The notes: generated from the letters alone by a model not told the origin. DNA of 45,417 nucleotides from Candidatus Aminicenantota bacterium (GCA_026987025.1 JALSNJ010000012.1:1-45417); one strand, 5' to 3'; counted from the first letter of the stretch, positions 8,324 through 15,954 are shown. Made by a program: numbers and translations.

Positions 8324-8919
8324 GGGGTTTAATAGTGGCCCTTCTCCTGTTTAGCCTGTCCTCGGGCATGGAACTTCAGGGTAAACCCCGGCAGGATTAT
8401 AAACTGGGACTTCAATGCTATGGCCGGGGTGATTACGCCGGGGCTATCTTCTGGTGGAGGCTTTCCTGGATAAGGGGATACGATAGGGCAGGCGTGCTGA
8501 TAAACAGCCTGAAAAGAAGGCTGGGCATAAGGGAAGGAACTCTTTTTCGCAGGGCACATCCGGACCTGCCCGCCCTTTTGCTCCTTATTACCCTTCTGGG
8601 CCTGCTGGGCTACAATTCCTTTCTTCTTTACAAAAGGAAAAAGCCTCTTCTGTGGCTGGAATTGGCTTTGTTAGCCTCTGCGCTCCTTCTTCTTTTCCTC
8701 GCCCTCAGGGAGAGGTCCTATTACCTTCACCCTCCCCTGTGCGTGGTGGCGGAGAGGAGTCAGATTTACTCTGCGCCCAGCGAGAACCTCCCTGTGGAGG
8801 AGCTGCTGCCCGGCGAGGAATTGAGATGGCTACATGTTAGGGAGGGATGGGTGAAGGTGGAGACCCCCTGGGGCACCGTTGGATGGGTTAAAAGGGATAG
8901 ATTGCTGGTGCTAAAATGA
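8320..8919 (+). CDS. batE: BatE-like protein: TPR segment, two membrane helices and SH3 domain
   Basis: A 199-residue protein. A signal-like N-terminus precedes one TPR-like helix pair (about 27-55, DYKLGLQCYGRGDYAGAIFW). Two transmembrane helices follow near 83-99 and 108-131, and a C-terminal bacterial SH3 domain spans about 146-197, with SQIYSAPSEN, LPGEELRWLHVREGWVKV and WGTVGWVKRD. TPR + membrane + SH3 is the BatE architecture; SH3 domains of this kind bind peptides or cell-wall material. It begins with the ATGA overlap on batD. The DUF6599 gene follows after 4 bases, so it is still in the operon. Confidence 0.82.
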   Translation: MRGLIVALLLFSLSSGMELQGKPRQDYKLGLQCYGRGDYAGAIFWWRLSWIRGYDRAGVLINSLKRRLGIREGTLFRRAHPDLPALLLLITLLGLLGYNSFLLYKRKKPLLWLELALLASALLLLFLALRERSYYLHPPLCVVAERSQIYSAPSENLPVEELLPGEELRWLHVREGWVKVETPWGTVGWVKRDRLLVLK

Positions 8920-8923
8920 AACT

Positions 8924-9352
8924 ATGAGAAAACTGTGGCTTTTGCTTGTTCTTTTTCCCGTGGTGGCGGCCCTTAGACTTCCCCCTGGATGGAGGCTGGA
9001 GGAGAGGAAGGAATTTTCTAAGGAAAACCTTTTTCAATACCTGGACGGGGGTGCGGAAAAATTCCTGAAGGGAGGCTTCCTGGGGCTGGAGGTCTATTTT
9101 CTGAGGAAGGGGAAAAGGGAGGCGGTGCTGGAGGTCTACACCATGAAGAGCAGGGAGGATGCCCTGGGGTTCTTTAAGCAGGAGACGGGGGAGGAACTTA
9201 AAATAGGGGACAACGGTCGCCTTCAGCCCAACGGCATCGTCTTTTATTACGGAAACCTTTTTGTAAAAATTTACACCTACGAGAGGCTTGACAGGGACTT
9301 GCTGCGGGAGTTCCTTTCCATGGGAAGGTCCCTGGTGGAGGGCAGCAGGTAG
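8924..9352 (+). CDS. DUF6599-like secreted protein
   Basis: A 142-residue protein with a signal peptide (hydrophobic residues 3-16, cleaved around VVAALR). The mature part has the DUF6599-type features FQYLDGGAEKFLKGGFLGLE, a VLEVYTMKSREDALGFFKQE stretch and a later YYGNLFVKIYTY strand. The family's function is unknown; it occurs in several Gram-negative thermophiles and Acidobacteriota-like bacteria. It begins 4 bases after batE and is the last gene of the plus-strand chain. The convergent minus-strand gene ends 4 bases downstream, leaving no room for a dedicated terminator. Confidence 0.72.
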   Translation: MRKLWLLLVLFPVVAALRLPPGWRLEERKEFSKENLFQYLDGGAEKFLKGGFLGLEVYFLRKGKREAVLEVYTMKSREDALGFFKQETGEELKIGDNGRLQPNGIVFYYGNLFVKIYTYERLDRDLLREFLSMGRSLVEGSR

Positions 9353-9356
9353 TCCC

Positions 9357-10301
9357 TTATTTTTCCACCACCTGGAAGGAAAATTGGTAAACGGGAAGCT
9401 TATATTCTTCCCGGGGTTTTCCCTCAACATCGGGAGGAGGATACTGAAGAGGGGGCTTAACCCAGAGGAGGATGTTGATAAAATCATCCTGGGGGTGAAC
9501 CTTTTTGTATTTTAAAAAGCAATAGGCGGTTTCTCCTACCCCGGGATAGAAGACCCTCTTTTCTGCCACCCCACCTCCTCCCAGCTGGTAGGAAATCAAT
9601 TGGTGGGTGCGGGTGCAGGATACCGGAGAGTTCAGGTCCCTGTCCCTGACGAAGGCGTAGAGGAGCTTTCTTTTACCACGAGGTCCTAGAAGATAGGTTA
9701 TTGAGAACTTTATGAGTTTCCCCCTGGGTAGCCTTGCTACGAAAAGGTCATGGTCGTTGGCCCCTGAGCCGCGATATGTTCTGTTGACTGTCACGAACAC
9801 AGGGCGTTTAAGGCTGGCATCCCTGCCCGAACCAGCATCGTTCTGATGGGCTATTATTTTCGTCCTTATGTCCAGAGGACCGCCAGAGGTGATGTAGCAG
9901 AAGTCGGTGTCGCTGTTTCCCACCACCAGGAACCAGACCACATCTCCGGTTTTGATTTCCAGATCCCAGAAATGTTCTTTGCAGAACACGCAGTTTCCAG
10001 CCCTCAGGTCTTTCCAGAAGTTTTCATAGCTGTCACATCCCACATAATCCAGATTCCTCGGTTGCTGATTTAAAAAAGCGTCCAATTGGGGGTTCCCTGT
10101 TTTGAATGGTAGAGCCTGAATCCTGACCCAGTAAACGAGGTCGTTGGAGCCGTCAAAGACCACATTTTTCTTTCCTTGAGGTTGAGTGTTGATGCTCTGG
10201 CCGGGTTTTATAACAGCGCAGTTGAAGCGGGCGAAATCCGGTTTTTTTGATGCCGCCACGAGGGTAAAGGAAATCAAGATGAGAACCCGAAATTTTTTCA
10301 T
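9357..10301 (-). CDS. Secreted cysteine-rich protein of unknown function
   Basis: A 314-residue protein that I do not recognise. It has a signal peptide (MKKFRVLILISFTLVAA) and then a beta-rich mature part with eight cysteines, including NCVFCKEHFW (a CxxC) and GCDS, FCY, SCT and YCF. Glycine-rich loops and a C-terminal PPLQYPPPDVEGKPR segment complete it. The start is supported by GAGGAGG a few bases before ATG. A 104-base gap separates it from the HD nuclease gene upstream; a TATAAA -10-like hexamer lies about 20 bases before the ATG, but no convincing -35 was seen. Disulfide- or heme-binding use of the cysteines is possible but unproven. Confidence 0.7.
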   Translation of the reverse strand: MKKFRVLILISFTLVAASKKPDFARFNCAVIKPGQSINTQPQGKKNVVFDGSNDLVYWVRIQALPFKTGNPQLDAFLNQQPRNLDYVGCDSYENFWKDLRAGNCVFCKEHFWDLEIKTGDVVWFLVVGNSDTDFCYITSGGPLDIRTKIIAHQNDAGSGRDASLKRPVFVTVNRTYRGSGANDHDLFVARLPRGKLIKFSITYLLGPRGKRKLLYAFVRDRDLNSPVSCTRTHQLISYQLGGGGVAEKRVFYPGVGETAYCFLKYKKVHPQDDFINILLWVKPPLQYPPPDVEGKPREEYKLPVYQFSFQVVEK

Positions 10302-10405
10302 CCGAACCTCCTCAGCAGTTTTATAAAAGTTTCAAGCAAAAACCGTGCCATCAGGGAACGGCTGTAGAGAGGGAGGATGGGGGAAGTGTTCCCTTTTGGC
10401 TACAC

Positions 10406-11377
10406 TCATTCCCCGTCCAGCAGGTAAATCCTTCGGGCCAGGTCCCGAAAATACTGGGAGCTTTCCTCCCCTTCTCCTATTGCTGCTATGGCTTTAAAGA
10501 ACTGGTAAACCTTGGAGTCGGTCAGATCTGCCATGTGGAGGACGAAGGCCTCTAAGGTCTTGGGGGAAACAGGGGCACCGAAGTCCTCCTGTCCGTGGTG
10601 GGAGGCTATACTGTGCAGGAGGTTGATTTTCCTTTTTCCCTCATACCCGGCCTCGTGGCAAAGTTTTTCTGCCTCCAGCAGAGAAAGCACCGTGTGGCCC
10701 AGCAGGTCCCCCTCACTGGTAAATTCCCCCTGGCCTATTTCGTCTATCTTTCCCAGGTCGTGAAGCAAACCGGCCAGGAAAATTACCTCCCGGTCCAGGG
10801 CGTAGAGCTCCCCCAGAAAAAGAGCGATTTTTACCACCATGTATGTGTGAAGGGCAAGTCCCCCTTCCTCCGCGTGGTGCTTCCTCAGACCTCCCGGCGC
10901 CTTTAAAAAGGCCTCCCCGTGCTTTTCCCAGAAAAGGCGATACAGCCTTCTTCCTCCGGGGGTTTTGAGGCTACTTTCCGCCAGCTGATGAAAGGCCTCC
11001 CTCAGATTTTCCCTCCTGGGATAAACGGCCCTGGGTTCTATGAGGTAGTTCTTTATCTCATCCGAGGTGCTCTCCAGGGTTTCCACCACCACATTCGCTC
11101 TTCCTTCCTGGGTCCTCAACCTTACCCTGTATACCCCTTCCCTCAGGATATCCGCCGAGAGCTCATCCCTGGCAACCTCCCTTCCGTTTATTTTTCCTCC
11201 GAAGAAGGAGGCGGTAATGGTGCCGGTTCTATCCATGAGTATGAAGGATAGATAAGGGCCCGCCTGTCCCATCCTGAGGCTTACCTCCCTGAGGAGGAAT
11301 TTGCCTTCTAGGGTTCTGGTGCTTCTTTCCCTTTTAAGAGTGCTTACGGTGATTTCCTCCTGGTCAAAAAGACCCAT
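10406..11377 (-). CDS. OB-fold + HD domain 3'-5' exoribonuclease, YhaM-like
   Basis: A 323-residue protein. An N-terminal OB-fold nucleic-acid-binding domain (about 10-100, containing LSFILMDRTGTITASFFGG) precedes an HD phosphohydrolase domain. The HD metal motifs visible are HTYMVVKI, LAGLLHDLGKI (the HD pair) and LLHSIASHHG. This is the YhaM arrangement of Firmicutes 3'-5' exoribonuclease; related HD proteins may degrade other nucleic acids. It starts 2 bases after the pyk stop, behind GTAGGAGG, so it is translated from the pyk transcript. Confidence 0.85.
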   Translation of the reverse strand: MGLFDQEEITVSTLKRERSTRTLEGKFLLREVSLRMGQAGPYLSFILMDRTGTITASFFGGKINGREVARDELSADILREGVYRVRLRTQEGRANVVVETLESTSDEIKNYLIEPRAVYPRRENLREAFHQLAESSLKTPGGRRLYRLFWEKHGEAFLKAPGGLRKHHAEEGGLALHTYMVVKIALFLGELYALDREVIFLAGLLHDLGKIDEIGQGEFTSEGDLLGHTVLSLLEAEKLCHEAGYEGKRKINLLHSIASHHGQEDFGAPVSPKTLEAFVLHMADLTDSKVYQFFKAIAAIGEGEESSQYFRDLARRIYLLDGE

Positions 11378-11379
11378 GA

Positions 11380-12771
11380 TTAGCCTCCTACCCTGAGAAC
11401 CTTTACCATATCCGTGGCTCCCCGCAGGGGAGTTTTTCCTGCGGTAATTACCACCCTTTGACCCGGCTGAATTTTCCCCAGGGAACGGAGAAGCTCCACC
11501 CCCCTTTCCATCATCAGGTCCGTGTTCTCAAGAAAGGGAAGGCGAAAGGACTCTATTCCCCAAAAAAGGGTCATCCTCCTCTGGACTTCAACCCCCGGGG
11601 TTATGGCGAAGGTCGGCACCCTGGGTCTGAACTTTGAGACCTTCAGCGCGGTGGCCCCGGAGGCGGTGAAGACAACGATGGCGGAGGCCCCTATTTTCTC
11701 TGCGGTTATAACGGCGCTTTCCGCCAGAGCTTCAGTTGGGTCAGAGGGACCTCTGTCCAGAAGCCCCCTGGTGGCCCAGAATTCCGGGCTGGCCTCCACT
11801 TCCTCTATGACCCTGGCCATGGTGGATATGGCCTCTATGGGGTAATGGCCTATGGCCGTTTCTCCGGAAAGCATGAGGGCATCTGAGCCGTCAAATACGG
11901 CATTGGCCACATCGCTTACCTCGGCCCTGGTGGGATAAGGGTTTTTTATCATGGTGCTCAGCATCTGAGTGGCGGTTATCACGGTTTTCCTGAGGGCATT
12001 GGCCATGGATATGATCCTTTTCTGGAGTATGGGAACTTCCTGTAGTGGGAGCTCTACCCCCAGGTCCCCCCTGGCCACCATTACCCCATCAAAGGACTCC
12101 AATATGGAGGATAGATTTTTTATGGCTTCCCTTCTTTCCACCTTGGCTATTATGGGAACCTCCCCGGCCGCTTTTCTGAGCTCCCTGGAGTCTTCTCCGC
12201 TTCTTACAAAGGAAAGGGCCACCAGGTCAACTCCAAGGCTCAGGCCGAAGGCCAGGTCCAGGCGGTCCTTTTCTGTAAAGGGTTCTATCCTCAGGGAGGA
12301 ATCCGGAAGGTTCACCCCCTTTTCTTCCCTTATCACCCCTGCGGAAATTACCCTGGCCTTTACATGGTCCCTTCCCTTGGAAACGACCTCCAGGGATATT
12401 TTCCCGTCCTCAATGAATATCCTTTCCCCTGGGGAAAGGTCTTCCACTATGTAGGGGTAAGTCACCGGTATCTCCCCAGCGGCAGCCTCCCCCGCCCTTT
12501 TTACTACGATTACATCCCCGGTCTTAACTTCAACAGGGGAGGGAAGTTTTCCCACCCTTATCTTCGGGCCGGCCAGGTCCTGGAGCACCGCCACCGGGAT
12601 TCCTGTGGTTTGTTCGGCCTCCCTTATAGCCCTGACAAGGCCCCTGTGGGATTCATAATTCCCGTGGGAGAAATTCAGACGAAACACCCTGGCTCCGGCC
12701 CTTATGGCCCTGGAGAGGATTTCAACCTTTCCCAGGGAAGGACCTGCGGTGGCCACTATTTTGGTCCTCAT
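11380..12771 (-). CDS. pyk: Pyruvate kinase
   Basis: A 463-residue glycolytic enzyme converting phosphoenolpyruvate and ADP to pyruvate and ATP. Visible motifs are the start TKIVATAGPSLG, RLNFSHGNYESH, the catalytic-lysine and metal region IIAKVERREA...DGVMVARGDLGVELP, and TATQMLSTMIKNPYPTRAEVSDVANA. A C-terminal allosteric domain is present, but the extra PEP-utiliser domain of some bacteria is not. No SD sits near the ATG. Instead a TTGTAT-17-TAAACT promoter-like pair ends 6 bases before it (12778-12806), so a leaderless transcript is possible. It lies between speE and the HD nuclease. Confidence 0.96.
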   Translation of the reverse strand: MRTKIVATAGPSLGKVEILSRAIRAGARVFRLNFSHGNYESHRGLVRAIREAEQTTGIPVAVLQDLAGPKIRVGKLPSPVEVKTGDVIVVKRAGEAAAGEIPVTYPYIVEDLSPGERIFIEDGKISLEVVSKGRDHVKARVISAGVIREEKGVNLPDSSLRIEPFTEKDRLDLAFGLSLGVDLVALSFVRSGEDSRELRKAAGEVPIIAKVERREAIKNLSSILESFDGVMVARGDLGVELPLQEVPILQKRIISMANALRKTVITATQMLSTMIKNPYPTRAEVSDVANAVFDGSDALMLSGETAIGHYPIEAISTMARVIEEVEASPEFWATRGLLDRGPSDPTEALAESAVITAEKIGASAIVVFTASGATALKVSKFRPRVPTFAITPGVEVQRRMTLFWGIESFRLPFLENTDLMMERGVELLRSLGKIQPGQRVVITAGKTPLRGATDMVKVLRVGG

Positions 12772-12777
12772 AGGGAA

Positions 12778-12806
12778 AGTTTAACCCCTTAAAGCCTTAA
12801 ATACAA
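12778..12806 (-). promoter_or_regulatory. Putative pyk promoter, leaderless geometry
   Basis: On the minus strand, -35 TTGTAT (12806-12801), a 17-base spacer and -10 TAAACT (12783-12778). Only 6 bases separate the -10 from the pyk ATG, so transcription would begin about at the A of the start codon. The hexamers are only moderately close to consensus. Confidence 0.35.
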
Positions 12807-12815
12807 AGGGAGATT

Positions 12816-13733
12816 TTAATCTTCGCTCTCAGTCCAGAGGAAGGGGTTTTCTTCGGTGATGGGCTCAGCCTTCTGGAGGGAGGAAAGAATGTATCCGGGC
12901 AGCGAAAAGGAGGAAAGGAAAAGGGAGGGCGTAAGATATCTCAGGCTTTCAAGGCCTAAGGCGTTGATTCTTCTTATAATCTCGTCTTCGTCCAGGTCCA
13001 AAGGATCCGTGAGGGTTGAGGCCAGATTGAATCCCCAGGGCATGTTGAAGGAGAAGATGAAGGCCCAGTAGGGCCTTACCACAGGGAATACCTCCCTTAA
13101 AGTGGCGGAGACCGAAACGAAAAATTTGTGGTAAAAAGGATCGGAACTTCCGGACTGGACGGTTATGACCCCACCTTCGTTGAGGTGTTCCCGAAGAAGG
13201 GAATAATATTCCTTAGTAAAAAGCTTAACCGAGGGTCCCCCTTCCAGGGGCTCCGTGAGGTCACTAATTATAAGGTCAAATTTTTCCTCTGTGTTTTTTA
13301 TGTAGTGATAAGCATCGTCAATAATAACCTCTGCCCTGGGGTCCTCAAAGGCTCCCTGGGACCATTCGGGAAGATGCCTTCTGCATAGCTCCACCAGTTC
13401 CCCGTCAATGTCCACCATAATGGCTCGTTTTACCGAGGAGGCCCTGAGGACTTCTCTCAGGGTGGCTCCCTCTCCACCTCCTATGATTAAAACCTTTTCC
13501 GCAGAGCCGTGGGTAATAATTCCAGGATGCACCAGGGCTTCGTGGAAAACGAACTCGTCTATCTGGGCAGACTGAATCTTTCGGTCCAGGAACAGGGTCT
13601 TTCCGAATACCCCCAGCTTCAGAATGTCTATCTTCTGGAACCTGGACTCCCCGCTAAATATAAATTCCTTTACCCTGTAGCCGTAGAGGAGGTTCTCGGT
13701 GAACTCCTCCCAGAACCATAGTCCGTCGCTCAC
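12816..13733 (-). CDS. speE: Spermidine synthase-family aminopropyltransferase (Thermus-like)
   Basis: A 305-residue aminopropyltransferase that moves the aminopropyl group of decarboxylated SAM onto an amine. Motifs are FGKTLFLDRKIQSAQIDEF, the nucleotide-binding IIGGGEGATLREVL (about 86-99), VDIDGELVELCRRHLPEW and the catalytic-site LIISDLTEPLEGG. From memory these runs are unusually close to the Thermus thermophilus enzyme, which prefers agmatine or triamines, so the substrate may be agmatine rather than putrescine. It overlaps speD by 4 bases; together they make a polyamine operon. Confidence 0.93.
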   Translation of the reverse strand: MSDGLWFWEEFTENLLYGYRVKEFIFSGESRFQKIDILKLGVFGKTLFLDRKIQSAQIDEFVFHEALVHPGIITHGSAEKVLIIGGGEGATLREVLRASSVKRAIMVDIDGELVELCRRHLPEWSQGAFEDPRAEVIIDDAYHYIKNTEEKFDLIISDLTEPLEGGPSVKLFTKEYYSLLREHLNEGGVITVQSGSSDPFYHKFFVSVSATLREVFPVVRPYWAFIFSFNMPWGFNLASTLTDPLDLDEDEIIRRINALGLESLRYLTPSLFLSSFSLPGYILSSLQKAEPITEENPFLWTESED

Positions 13734-14134
13734 GACACCATCTCCCGGGGTTGTTCCTCCTCCTTGAAGCTGGCGGTCTCTGGAAGCAGTCCCCTTTTGA
13801 CCTCCATTATGGTTATGTGCTGGGGCTTGAAGGCTTCCTTGAGGACCTCAATGGCCCTGTCCACATCCACATTGGGGTCGCAGTAAAATAGGTCCACCGC
13901 AGCGTAGCCCTCCTCCGGCCATGTGTGGATTGTGTAATGGCTTTCCTCTATGACCACCACCCCCGAGACGCCGTAAGGGAGGAACTGATGGAAGAAGATC
14001 TCCACCACCTTCGCCTTGGATTCCTGAGCCGCCCTTTCCATTGCCTTTCCCACATAATCAACCCCTTTCAGGGTTTGAGGATCGCATCCATACATCTCAA
14101 TTAGGAGATGGATCCCCAAAGCTTCTCTGCGCAA
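13730..14134 (-). CDS. speD: S-adenosylmethionine decarboxylase proenzyme, prokaryotic class 1B
   Basis: A 134-residue pyruvoyl enzyme giving decarboxylated SAM for polyamine synthesis. Self-cleavage would occur at E64-S65 inside IEESHYTIHTWPEEG, making the N-terminal pyruvoyl group from Ser65. His70 and Cys85 (FYCDPN) match the processing and catalytic residues. Length and sites are those of the Thermotoga-type short family. The start is TTG, fixed by GGAGG 8 bases upstream and by alignment of the N-terminus. The gene lies 24 bases after a 16-codon micro-ORF (see 14159-14209), which could control it, and overlaps speE by 4 bases. Confidence 0.95.
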   Translation of the reverse strand: MRREALGIHLLIEMYGCDPQTLKGVDYVGKAMERAAQESKAKVVEIFFHQFLPYGVSGVVVIEESHYTIHTWPEEGYAAVDLFYCDPNVDVDRAIEVLKEAFKPQHITIMEVKRGLLPETASFKEEEQPREMVS

Positions 14135-14158
14135 TTGGCACCTCCTTTTTGTTTTTTG

Positions 14159-14209
14159 CTACCAGTTGTCAATGTAAATTTTCCCGACACACAATCTGTC
14201 GGAACTCAT
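14159..14209 (-). CDS. 16-codon micro-ORF, candidate speD leader peptide
   Basis: The ATG is preceded at 4-5 bases by AAGGAGGG (14213-14220), one of the strongest SD sequences in the window. It opens a 16-residue frame, MSSDRLCVGKIYIDNW, ending in TAG 24 bases before the speD TTG. A hairpin with a 6-bp perfect stem lies inside it. Neither rpmB nor speD needs this sequence. The likely role is a leader peptide controlling speD by ribosome stalling, or a tiny product in its own right; both are inference. No homologue is recognised. Confidence 0.5.
   Translation of the reverse strand: MSSDRLCVGKIYIDNW
14184..14202 (-). promoter_or_regulatory. Hairpin inside the micro-ORF between rpmB and speD
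   Basis: On the minus strand CCGACA (14202-14197), a 7-base loop and TGTCGG (14189-14184) pair perfectly; the stem extends by two pairs past a bulged base. It is followed by GAAAATTT rather than a T-run, so an attenuator or mRNA switch is as likely as a weak rpmB terminator. Confidence 0.4.
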
Positions 14210-14232
14210 AAACCCTCCTTTATTTAAATTTT

Positions 14233-14424
14233 TCATACCGCCTTTATTACTTTGCCTGCCTTCAAACACTTGGTACAGACATAAACCCTTTTCTTGACCC
14301 CATTTTCTATAATGGTTATCTTCTGCAGATTTGGCAACCACCTTCTTTTGGTAAGATTGTGGGCGTGGCTTATATTATGACCGGTCATGGGCCCTTTTCC
14401 GCATACATAACACCTTCTTGCCAA
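14233..14424 (-). CDS. rpmB: 50S ribosomal protein L28 (bL28), zinc-ribbon form
   Basis: A 63-residue ribosomal protein with the standard start [22 protein letters not shown] and the later [15 protein letters not shown]. Cysteines 5, 8, 50 and 53 form the zinc-binding C+ version of L28. The TTG start is set by AAGGAGG just upstream, and a good promoter (14457-14485) lies further up. It is first in the run rpmB - micro-ORF - speD - speE. Full length. Confidence 0.96.
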   Translation of the reverse strand: MARRCYVCGKGPMTGHNISHAHNLTKRRWLPNLQKITIIENGVKKRVYVCTKCLKAGKVIKAV

Positions 14425-14456
14425 TTGAAACCTCCTTCCTAAGGGGTGGAAGTCTT

Positions 14457-14485
14457 ATTTTAGCAAAAGGGGAAGTTCAGGTCAA
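14457..14485 (-). promoter_or_regulatory. Promoter of rpmB (and probably speD-speE)
   Basis: Minus-strand -35 TTGACC (14485-14480), exactly 17 bases, then -10 TAAAAT (14462-14457). The leader of about 25 bases contains AAGGAGG before the rpmB TTG. Both hexamers match the sigma-70 consensus in 5 of 6 positions. Confidence 0.65.
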
Positions 14486-14502
14486 CCCTTGCAGCCCAAG
14501 AC

Positions 14503-15948
14503 TTATTTCTTCTGGGAGAGCATTCCCCCACCCCCCAGGGCAAGGATAAGTAGAGCCTGAATGACCGATTTCCACCGTATAGGAGGAGAGGCCAGGGAAA
14601 TGGCGAGGAAGGCCGTGCCTGAGACGGCCAGCAGGATGTAAAGTCCCCTCATAATTTTCCAGGCCGAAGGCTCCGACTGGGGGGAGGAAAATTTTCTCCC
14701 GAACCAGAGCATTCCTGCCGTGGAGGCCAGACCCAGGAAAACGAAAATTCCCCAGAAGGCCTTTATCCTGAGGAGGGTTTCATGGGGAAGGGAGGAGGAA
14801 AGAAGATGGGGCGGCGGGATAACCGGCTCAAGGATTCTTTTGTAGAGAAAGGCTCCGAGATTGGTTCCAACAAGGCTTCCTATAACTCCGTACAAAAAGG
14901 CGTAGCCCATGTAAAGGGCGACTTTATCCCCGGGAGCTATCAGGCCTATGTAGCTGTAATACTTGGGATGGGCGGTTATCTCCCCTATGGAAAAGACCAC
15001 CACCCCGAGCACGAAGACCCAGGGGTTTGTGGATAGGGCGAAGAGGGAAAAACCGGCGGTGGCGATGAGTATCCCCGCAGCAATTACCGGAAGAGGTTTC
15101 AGGTTCTTAACCAGCCTGCTCACCAGGATTACCAGAAGTATAACCGTCCCCGCATTGAGGACGGTAATGTGCTCTGCGTCAAACTGAAGGGGGATTCCCA
15201 CCGAGTGAAGAAATGCGGTAAGGGGAGCCCGATTTACGAAGTCCCGGACATAGAGGAGAAGGGTTCCGTAGCTCTGAAAATAGACTATCCAGAAGGTGGA
15301 GTAGATAACCACCATGAGCATGAACCTTGAGTCCCTCAAGACCTCCAGGGCTCCCTTCAGGGTTCTGGAAAGGGAAACCCTCCTTTTGATTTTCACCGGG
15401 TCCCTGAAGAAGAAAACCGTGGGAATCAACATAAGAAAGGTCCAGGCCGAGGCGGAGATAAATACATACTTCCAGGAGAAACCCTTTACCCAGCTTATGA
15501 AAAGGGGTGCCAGGAAGGCCCCTATGTTTATGCTCCAGTAGTAAAGGCCAAATCCAAAACCTGAGTTTTCCTCGGTGGTGGTCCTGGCTATGGTCCCGGA
15601 TATTATGGGCTTGAAGAGGCCGCTGCCGGTTCCAACCACAAGTAGAAATACGAATATCAAACCGTAGGAGGTCACCCTGGAGGTGGCGAAGTAGCCTAAG
15701 GAAAGCAGTGAGAAAGCCCAGATGAGCATTTTTCGGTAGCCGTATCTTTCCGCTAAAGCTCCCCCCACTATGGGCATGATGTAGGTCAGGGAGTAGAAAA
15801 AGCCCTGGAGTATTCCCACCGCCTCCACATCAAATCTCAGGTGCTTGACCAGGTAGACGGCCAAGACGGAGTTCATCCCGTAATAGGCACCCCTTTCAAA
15901 GAGCTCCATGAGGTTGGCCAGCCAGAATTCCCTGGGAAAGCCCTTCAT
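14503..15948 (-). CDS. POT/PTR2-type MFS transporter (oligopeptide:H+ symporter family)
   Basis: A 481-residue integral membrane protein with about 12-14 hydrophobic helices. Near the N-terminus (about residues 14-25) it has ELFERGAYYGM, the family's ExxER(F)xYY proton-coupling motif in the form ELFERGAYY. Further POT hallmarks are GGALAERYGYRK and GLFKPIISGTI, and the segment FGLYYWSINIGAFLAP is also typical. The family imports di- and tripeptides; substrate cannot be read here. It starts 6 bases after the DUF192 gene and is the last member of the proS-pcm-DUF192 chain, ending 18 bases before the rpmB -35 box. Confidence 0.85.
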   Translation of the reverse strand: MKGFPREFWLANLMELFERGAYYGMNSVLAVYLVKHLRFDVEAVGILQGFFYSLTYIMPIVGGALAERYGYRKMLIWAFSLLSLGYFATSRVTSYGLIFVFLLVVGTGSGLFKPIISGTIARTTTEENSGFGFGLYYWSINIGAFLAPLFISWVKGFSWKYVFISASAWTFLMLIPTVFFFRDPVKIKRRVSLSRTLKGALEVLRDSRFMLMVVIYSTFWIVYFQSYGTLLLYVRDFVNRAPLTAFLHSVGIPLQFDAEHITVLNAGTVILLVILVSRLVKNLKPLPVIAAGILIATAGFSLFALSTNPWVFVLGVVVFSIGEITAHPKYYSYIGLIAPGDKVALYMGYAFLYGVIGSLVGTNLGAFLYKRILEPVIPPPHLLSSSLPHETLLRIKAFWGIFVFLGLASTAGMLWFGRKFSSPQSEPSAWKIMRGLYILLAVSGTAFLAISLASPPIRWKSVIQALLILALGGGGMLSQKK

Positions 15949-15954
15949 TTTTCC

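Noticed and set aside
10302-10405. Terminator plus promoter in the gap before the secreted Cys-rich gene
   Set aside because: GGGAA-CAC-TTCCC makes only a 5-bp stem without a T-run, and the TATAAA has no matching -35, so neither was listed as a feature.
14159-14341. 60-codon minus-strand frame covering rpmB and the speD gap
   Set aside because: Its first part only overprints rpmB, a certain gene. Only the last 16 codons have their own SD and start, and these are listed as the micro-ORF.
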